Shown here in pieces: positions 5,810 to 10,821 of a stretch of DNA of 10,821 bases. Each line of letters opens with the position of its first letter. Position 1 is the stretch's first letter. Position numbers and translations under genes: made by a program. Source of the DNA: SIG636 sp045604285 (GTDB lineage: Bacteria; Bacillota; Clostridia; Oscillospirales; CAG-382); contig JAZUNS010000103.1 in assembly GCA_045604285.1 (NCBI GenBank), positions 1-10,821 on the forward strand. Direction: 5' to 3'. The notes under the pieces are model-generated. The model worked only from the letters and a program-made list of their open reading frames with translations. It searched no databases and was not told the origin of the DNA.

Positions 5810-8800
5810 ATGATGACACCTAAAACCCTTGGCCCCAACGTTAGGATGAACTTCTCCAAAACCGAAGAAGTATTGGAGATGCCAAACCTTATCGAGGTGC
5901 AGAAAAAGTCTTTTCGTGATTTTGTTGATAAGGGCGTTCGTGAGGTTTTAAGGGACGTTTCTCCCATGACCGATTACAGCGGCAACCTTATTATCGAGTT
6001 TGTTGATTACTCCCTTAACGATGCTCCCAAGTACACCGTTGAGGAATGCAAGGAAAGAGACGTAAACTACGCCGTTCCTTTTAAGGTTCTCGTCAGACTT
6101 ACAAACAAGGTTACGGGTGAGGTTAAGGAACAGGAAATATTCATGGGTGAATTCCCCTATATGACTGAAAGCGGCACCTTCATCATCAACGGTGCAGAGC
6201 GCGTTATCGTCAGCCAGATAGTTCGTTCCCCCGGTGTTTATTTTGACGTTACCGATGATAAAAACGGTAAGAAGCTTTTCTCCAGCACCGTTATCCCTTA
6301 CAGAGGTGCCTGGTTGGAGTACGAGACCGACTCTTCCGACGTTTTCTATGTACGTATAGATAAAAACAGAAAAATTCCCATTACCGTTCTTCTCCGTGCC
6401 TTCGGCCTTGGCAGCATCGAACAGATCGAAGGCCTGTTCGGCGACGACGTTAAGATAAAGGCAACCCTTGAGAAGGATTCTATGGTTGCAGAAGCACTCA
6501 AAAACGGTACCACCCCCGTTGAAGAGGCTTTGAAGGAAATTTATAAGAAGCTTCGTCCCGGCGACCCTCCTATAGTTGAGAGCGCACAGGTGCTTCTTAA
6601 CAACCTTTTCTTTGACGCAAAGAGATACGATATCTCCCCCGTGGGCAGATATAAGTTCAATAAAAAGCTGGCGCTGGCAAAGCGTATTACCGGCACCACC
6701 CTTGCACGCCCCGTTGTTTCCCCCGTTACCGGCGAGCTTGTGTTTGAAGCAGGCACAAAACTTGGCAGGGAAGAGGCTGAAACCATCGAGCGCAGCGGCG
6801 CTTGGAACGTTTACGTTCTTAACGAGCATGACGAGGAAGTACGTGTGTTCTCCAACCGTATGGTAGACGCTTCCGCAGTTTCCCCCTTCACTAATGAAGA
6901 GCTGGAGCTGGACGAGAAGGTTAACCTTGAAACCTTTATGGAGATCCTTGCCGAGACCGGCGTTTCCGACCTTAAGGCCGTTAAGCGTGCAATTAACGCT
7001 CGTATGGACGAGCTTATCCCCAGACATATTACCGTTGACGATATATATTCCTCCGTTAACTACCTTCTTGCCCTTTCCCACGGTATCGGCACCCGTGACG
7101 ATATCGACCACCTGGGCAACCGTCGCCTTAGAAGCGTAGGCGAGCTGCTTATTAACCAGCTTCGCATAGGCTTTGCCCGTATGGACAAGATAGTTAAGGA
7201 AAAAATGACCACCCAGGATATTGACAGCGTAACTCCTCAATCCCTGGTTAACATTCGTCCCATAGTTTCTGCTATAAGAGATTTCTTTGGTTCCTCCCCT
7301 CTTTCCCAGTTTATGGACCAGACCAACCCCTTGGCAGAGCTTACCCACAAGCGCCGTCTGTCTGCGCTGGGCCCCGGCGGTCTTTCCAGAGACAGAGCAT
7401 CCTTCGAGGCAAGAGACGTTCACTACACCCATTACGGCAGAATGTGTCCTATAGAGACCCCCGAAGGTCCCAACATCGGTCTTATCTCTTATCTTGCTAC
7501 TTATGCAAGAGTTAACAAGTTCGGCTTTATCGAAGCTCCCTACAGGGTAGTTAAGGACGGCAAGGTTACCAAGGAGATCAGATATATCACCGCAGACGTG
7601 GAGGATGACTACATCGTTGCCAACGCAAACGAAGAGCTTGACGCAGAAGGTCGCTTTGTAAGAGGCAAGGTTGTTGCCCGCCACAGAGAAGAGATAGTAG
7701 AGGTCGAGCCCGAATACGTTGACCTTATGGACGTTTCGCCCAAGATGCTGGTTTCCGTTGCCACCGCAATGATACCCTTCCTTGAAAACGACGACAACTC
7801 CAGAGCGCTGATGGGCTCTAACATGCAGAAGCAGGCCGTTCCCCTTATGATTACCGAGTCGCCCATAGTTGGTACCGGTATGGAATATAAGGCTGCCTAC
7901 GATAGCTGCGTTACCATTATCTCTGACAGAAGCGGTTTTGCAGAGAAGGTTACTGCCGACGAGATCGTTATCCGTGGTGATGACGGCGCGGCAAGAGCTT
8001 TCAGACTTACCAAGTTTAAGCGCTCTAACCAGGGTACCTGCGTTAACCAGCGCCCCATTATCACCAAGGGCGACCGTATCGAGGCAGGCCAGGTAATTGC
8101 CGACGGTATGGCAACCTCCAACGGTGAGATCTCCCTCGGTAAGAACGTGCTTATCGGCTTTATGACCTGGGAAGGTTATAACTACGAGGACGCTGTTCTT
8201 ATTAACGAAAGACTTGTTAGAGATGACGTTTATACCTCTATACATATAGAGGAGTATTATTGCGAGTCCAGAGATACCAAGCTTGGGCCCGAAGAAATTA
8301 CAAGAGATATACCCAATCTGGGCGAAGACGTGCTTAGAGAGCTGGATGACGAAGGTATCATCCGTGTCGGCGCAGAGGTTCGCGCAGGTGATATATTGGT
8401 AGGTAAGGTTACCCCCAAGGGCGAAACCGAGCTTACCGCAGAGGAACGCTTGCTGCGCGCCATATTCGGCGAAAAGGCAAGAGAAGTAAGGGATACCTCC
8501 CTCCGTCTGCCCCACGGCGAAAGCGGTAATGTTGTTGACGTAAAGACCTTCTCCAGAGATGATTGCGACGTGCTTCAGCCCGGCGTTATCAAGGTAGTAA
8601 GAGTTTACACCGCACAAAAGCGTAAGATCTCCGTAGGCGATAAGATGGCAGGCCGCCACGGTAACAAGGGCGTTGTTTCCCGCATATTGCCCTCCGAGGA
8701 TATGCCCTTCCTTCCCGACGGTACTCCTTTGGATATCGTTCTTAACCCTCTGGGCGTTCCTTCCCGTATGAATATCGGTCAGGTGCTTGAGGTTCACCTT

Positions 8801-9568
8801 GGCATCGCCGCCAAGAAGCTTGGCTTTAAGGTTATGACCCCCGTATTCGACGGCGCAAACGAGCGTGACATTCAGCAGTGCCTTATGGAAGCAGGCTACG
8901 GCACCATAACCGTTAAGGACCCCGCTACCGGTGAAGAAAAGCAGGTAGTTAACGGTAAGACCATTCTTTATGACGGCAGAACCGGCGTACCCTTTGATAA
9001 CCCCGTAACCGTTGGTTATATGTACTTCCTTAAGCTGCACCACCTGGTAGACGATAAGATCCACGCCCGTTCCACCGGTCCTTACTCCCTCGTTACCCAG
9101 CAGCCCTTGGGCGGTAAAGCTCAGTTCGGCGGCCAGCGTTTCGGCGAGATGGAAGTTTGGGCGCTGGAAGCTTACGGCGCAGCTTATACCCTTCAGGAAA
9201 TCCTTACCGTTAAGTCCGACGATATCAAGGGCCGTGTAAAGACCTACGAGGCAATCGTTAAGGGTCAGAACATTCCTACCCCCAGCGTGCCCGCATCCTT
9301 CAAGGTTCTTGTTAAAGAGCTTCAGTCTCTTGGTCTTGACGTAAGAGTAATGGATAAGGAAAACAACGAAATAACCCTTAAGGACTATGCCGATGACGAG
9401 GGCGAGGACGAAAGAAAGTTCTCTGAAACCGAGCTTGGCAGCAGCGTTCTTGAGAACCCCGACGACGTCATGTACGATGACGAAGAAGGCGTAGTTGCCG
9501 ACAATGACGACGATAGCGTTTCCGATGAAGAAACCTACGTTTACACCGACGACAGCGACGATGAATAA
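5810..9568 (+). CDS. rpoB: DNA-directed RNA polymerase subunit beta
   Basis: This is the beta subunit of RNA polymerase and forms one side of the active-site cleft. It has 1,252 residues against 1,193 in B. subtilis. Clear landmarks appear in order. RMNFSKTEEVLEMPNLIEVQ is at about 12-31 and the INGAERVIVSQIVRSPG block at about 127-143. The rifampicin-binding segment starts at G494-S495-S496-P497. Next come the CPIETPEGPNIGLI motif and N791-Y792-E793-D794-A795. K945 and K953 in GDKMAGRHGNKG contact the RNA 3' end and nucleotide, by homology to E. coli K1065 and K1073. The C-terminal clamp segment includes GGQRFGEMEVWALEAYGA. After the conserved end near residue 1181 follows a very acidic tail of about 70 residues. 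Residues equivalent to E. coli D516, H526, S531 and L533 are the sensitive type (D503, H513, S518, L520). The ATG at 5810 is followed by a second ATG. GGAG at 5791 is rather far, but GAGAGAG brings purines to 9 nt. The start is not preceded by rplL. Confidence 0.98.
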   Translation: MMTPKTLGPNVRMNFSKTEEVLEMPNLIEVQKKSFRDFVDKGVREVLRDVSPMTDYSGNLIIEFVDYSLNDAPKYTVEECKERDVNYAVPFKVLVRLTNKVTGEVKEQEIFMGEFPYMTESGTFIINGAERVIVSQIVRSPGVYFDVTDDKNGKKLFSSTVIPYRGAWLEYETDSSDVFYVRIDKNRKIPITVLLRAFGLGSIEQIEGLFGDDVKIKATLEKDSMVAEALKNGTTPVEEALKEIYKKLRPGDPPIVESAQVLLNNLFFDAKRYDISPVGRYKFNKKLALAKRITGTTLARPVVSPVTGELVFEAGTKLGREEAETIERSGAWNVYVLNEHDEEVRVFSNRMVDASAVSPFTNEELELDEKVNLETFMEILAETGVSDLKAVKRAINARMDELIPRHITVDDIYSSVNYLLALSHGIGTRDDIDHLGNRRLRSVGELLINQLRIGFARMDKIVKEKMTTQDIDSVTPQSLVNIRPIVSAIRDFFGSSPLSQFMDQTNPLAELTHKRRLSALGPGGLSRDRASFEARDVHYTHYGRMCPIETPEGPNIGLISYLATYARVNKFGFIEAPYRVVKDGKVTKEIRYITADVEDDYIVANANEELDAEGRFVRGKVVARHREEIVEVEPEYVDLMDVSPKMLVSVATAMIPFLENDDNSRALMGSNMQKQAVPLMITESPIVGTGMEYKAAYDSCVTIISDRSGFAEKVTADEIVIRGDDGAARAFRLTKFKRSNQGTCVNQRPIITKGDRIEAGQVIADGMATSNGEISLGKNVLIGFMTWEGYNYEDAVLINERLVRDDVYTSIHIEEYYCESRDTKLGPEEITRDIPNLGEDVLRELDDEGIIRVGAEVRAGDILVGKVTPKGETELTAEERLLRAIFGEKAREVRDTSLRLPHGESGNVVDVKTFSRDDCDVLQPGVIKVVRVYTAQKRKISVGDKMAGRHGNKGVVSRILPSEDMPFLPDGTPLDIVLNPLGVPSRMNIGQVLEVHLGIAAKKLGFKVMTPVFDGANERDIQQCLMEAGYGTITVKDPATGEEKQVVNGKTILYDGRTGVPFDNPVTVGYMYFLKLHHLVDDKIHARSTGPYSLVTQQPLGGKAQFGGQRFGEMEVWALEAYGAAYTLQEILTVKSDDIKGRVKTYEAIVKGQNIPTPSVPASFKVLVKELQSLGLDVRVMDKENNEITLKDYADDEGEDERKFSETELGSSVLENPDDVMYDDEEGVVADNDDDSVSDEETYVYTDDSDDE

Positions 9569-9570
9569 GA

Positions 9571-9579
9571 AAGGGGGAG
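9571..9579 (+). promoter_or_regulatory. Ribosome binding site fixing the GTG start of rpoC
   Basis: AAGGGGGAG lies 7 nt before GTG at 9587-9589. The first downstream residues, ERVEFDSIKIGLASPDMI, match the normal RpoC N-terminus, so GTG is the start. An in-frame ATG appears only at residue 18, inside conserved sequence. Confidence 0.8.
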
Positions 9580-9586
9580 CATTTTA

Positions 9587-10821
9587 GTGGAAAGAGTAGA
9601 ATTTGATAGCATAAAAATCGGTCTTGCATCGCCCGATATGATCCGTTCCTGGTCCTACGGCGAGGTTAAAAAGCCCGAAACCATCAACTACAGAACTCTT
9701 AAGCCCGAGCGTGACGGTCTGTTTTGCGAAAAGATCTTTGGGCCTACCAAGGATTGGGAATGTCACTGCGGCAAGTATAAAAGAGTTCGCTATAAGGGTA
9801 AAATATGCGAGAAGTGCGGCGTTGAGATAACCACCAACAAGGTTCGCCGTGAGCGTATGGGTCACGTAGAGCTGGCAGCTCCCGTTTCCCACATTTGGTA
9901 CTTCCGTGCCATCCCCTCCCGCATGGGTCTGCTTTTGGACCTTTCCCCCAAGCTTTTGGAAAAAGTTCTGTACTTCGCACAGTATATAGTTCTTGATCCC
10001 GGTGATACTCCGCTTGTTAAAAAGCAGATGCTTACCGATCAGCAGTACAGAGATTATTATGAAAAATACGAAAACGATTTCCGTGTAGGTATCGGCGCAG
10101 AGGCTATAAAAGAGCTTCTTGAAGAAATCAACGCAGAAGAGCTTGCAGAACAGCTTAAGGAAGAGCTTAAGGACGCCCAGGGTCAGCGCAAGCTGCGCCT
10201 TATAAAGCGTTTGGAGGTTGTAGAGGCGTTCCGTATTTCCGGTAACCGTCCCGAATGGATGATTCTTGAGGCACTGCCCGTTATCCCTCCCGAAATCCGC
10301 CCCATGGTTCAGCTTGACGGCGGCAGATTTGCTACCAGTGACCTTAACGATCTGTACAGACGTGTTATTAACCGTAACAACCGTCTTAAAAAGCTTATCG
10401 AGCTTGAAGCGCCCGATATAATCATCCGCAACGAAAAGCGTATGCTTCAGGAAGCGGTTGACGCACTTATAGATAACGGTCGCCGCGGCAGACCCGTAAC
10501 CGGCCCCAACAACCGTCCTCTTAAGTCTCTTTCCGAGATGCTCAGAGGTAAGCAGGGCCGTTTCAGACAGAACCTGCTTGGTAAGCGTGTTGACTATTCG
10601 GGCCGTTCCGTTATAGTTGTAGGCCCCGAGCTGAAGATATATCAGTGCGGTCTGCCTAAGGAAATGGCGCTTGAGCTGTTCAAGCCCTTCATTATGAAAA
10701 ACCTCGTTGCCGCAGGTAAGGCAACCAACATAAAGGACGCTAAGAAGAAGGTTGAGCGTGCCACCCCCGAGGTTTGGGACGCTATCGACGTGGTTATCAA
10801 GGAGCATCCCGTGCTTCTGAA
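9587..10821 (+). CDS. rpoC: DNA-directed RNA polymerase subunit beta' (N-terminal part)
   Basis: This is the beta' subunit, the largest of RNA polymerase, carrying the catalytic Mg-binding aspartates and the clamp. Only the first 411 complete codons lie in the window, so the NADFDGD motif (near residue 460 in E. coli) is not seen. The zinc finger of the clamp is intact: C59-x-C61 and C74-x2-C77, matching E. coli C70, C72, C85 and C88. Then come RRERMGHVELAAPVSHIWYF, the NRPEWMILEALPVIPPEIRP block, VTGPNNRPLKSL and GKRVDYSGR at 332-340, all close to the family consensus. The gene follows rpoB after 18 nt with a strong ribosome binding site and a GTG start, and is co-transcribed with it. No frameshift or odd insertion is seen in the visible part. 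It is cut by the window end, not broken. Confidence 0.98.
   Translation, partial: MERVEFDSIKIGLASPDMIRSWSYGEVKKPETINYRTLKPERDGLFCEKIFGPTKDWECHCGKYKRVRYKGKICEKCGVEITTNKVRRERMGHVELAAPVSHIWYFRAIPSRMGLLLDLSPKLLEKVLYFAQYIVLDPGDTPLVKKQMLTDQQYRDYYEKYENDFRVGIGAEAIKELLEEINAEELAEQLKEELKDAQGQRKLRLIKRLEVVEAFRISGNRPEWMILEALPVIPPEIRPMVQLDGGRFATSDLNDLYRRVINRNNRLKKLIELEAPDIIIRNEKRMLQEAVDALIDNGRRGRPVTGPNNRPLKSLSEMLRGKQGRFRQNLLGKRVDYSGRSVIVVGPELKIYQCGLPKEMALELFKPFIMKNLVAAGKATNIKDAKKKVERATPEVWDAIDVVIKEHPVLL

Noticed and set aside
5948..9064. Minus-strand frame of more than 1,000 codons
   Set aside because: It is the in-register antisense of rpoB, kept open by avoidance of TTA, CTA and TCA codons. There is no ribosome binding site and no domain resemblance.
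9584..10807. Minus-strand frame of about 400 codons over rpoC
   Set aside because: It is an in-register shadow of the conserved rpoC coding sequence.

Overview
The window looks like a chromosomal housekeeping segment from a low-to-mid GC Firmicute, most likely an uncultured gut-type member of the Clostridia. The grounds are the holB-ricT gene order (a Firmicutes hallmark), strong AGGAGG-type ribosome binding sites, RpoB and RpoC sequences of Gram-positive type, and an MBOAT/DHHW pair of the kind common in Clostridia. Genus-level placement is not possible by eye. All genes lie on the + strand, and no mobile element, CRISPR array, tRNA or rRNA was seen.

Region 1 (1-355) is non-coding. It opens with a run of homopolymers that may be a contig-edge artefact. 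It then holds a hairpin, an extended -10 promoter candidate, a textbook intrinsic terminator, and a second extended -10 promoter that should drive the first operon. Region 2 (356-5363) is a tight four-gene operon: holB (clamp-loader delta'), ricT (PSP1-domain RNA-maturation factor with a long basic, His-rich N-terminal extension), an AlgI-type MBOAT acyltransferase, and a DHHW/SGNH-like partner. The gaps between its genes are 3, 3 and 13 nt. A strong hairpin at 5404-5439 ends the unit. Region 3 (5440-5809) is AT-rich, with no convincing gene. It holds a promoter that matches consensus at every hexamer position (TTGACA, 17 bp, TATAAT) and a leader of about 139 nt with several hairpins. Region 4 (5810-10821) is rpoB (complete, 1,252 codons) followed after 18 nt by rpoC (GTG start, cut by the window end before its catalytic aspartates).

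The first operon joins replication and RNA-processing functions to a membrane pair that probably O-acetylates a cell-surface polymer. That mixture is probably a matter of co-expression rather than one pathway. The second unit encodes the two large RNA polymerase subunits. Unusually, rpoBC is not preceded by the ribosomal stalk genes rplJ-rplL and has its own promoter and structured leader. I do not see a clear undescribed defence or mobile system. The points most worth following up are the O-acetylation pair inserted between ricT and rpoB, the detached rpoBC unit with its leader, and the RicT extension.
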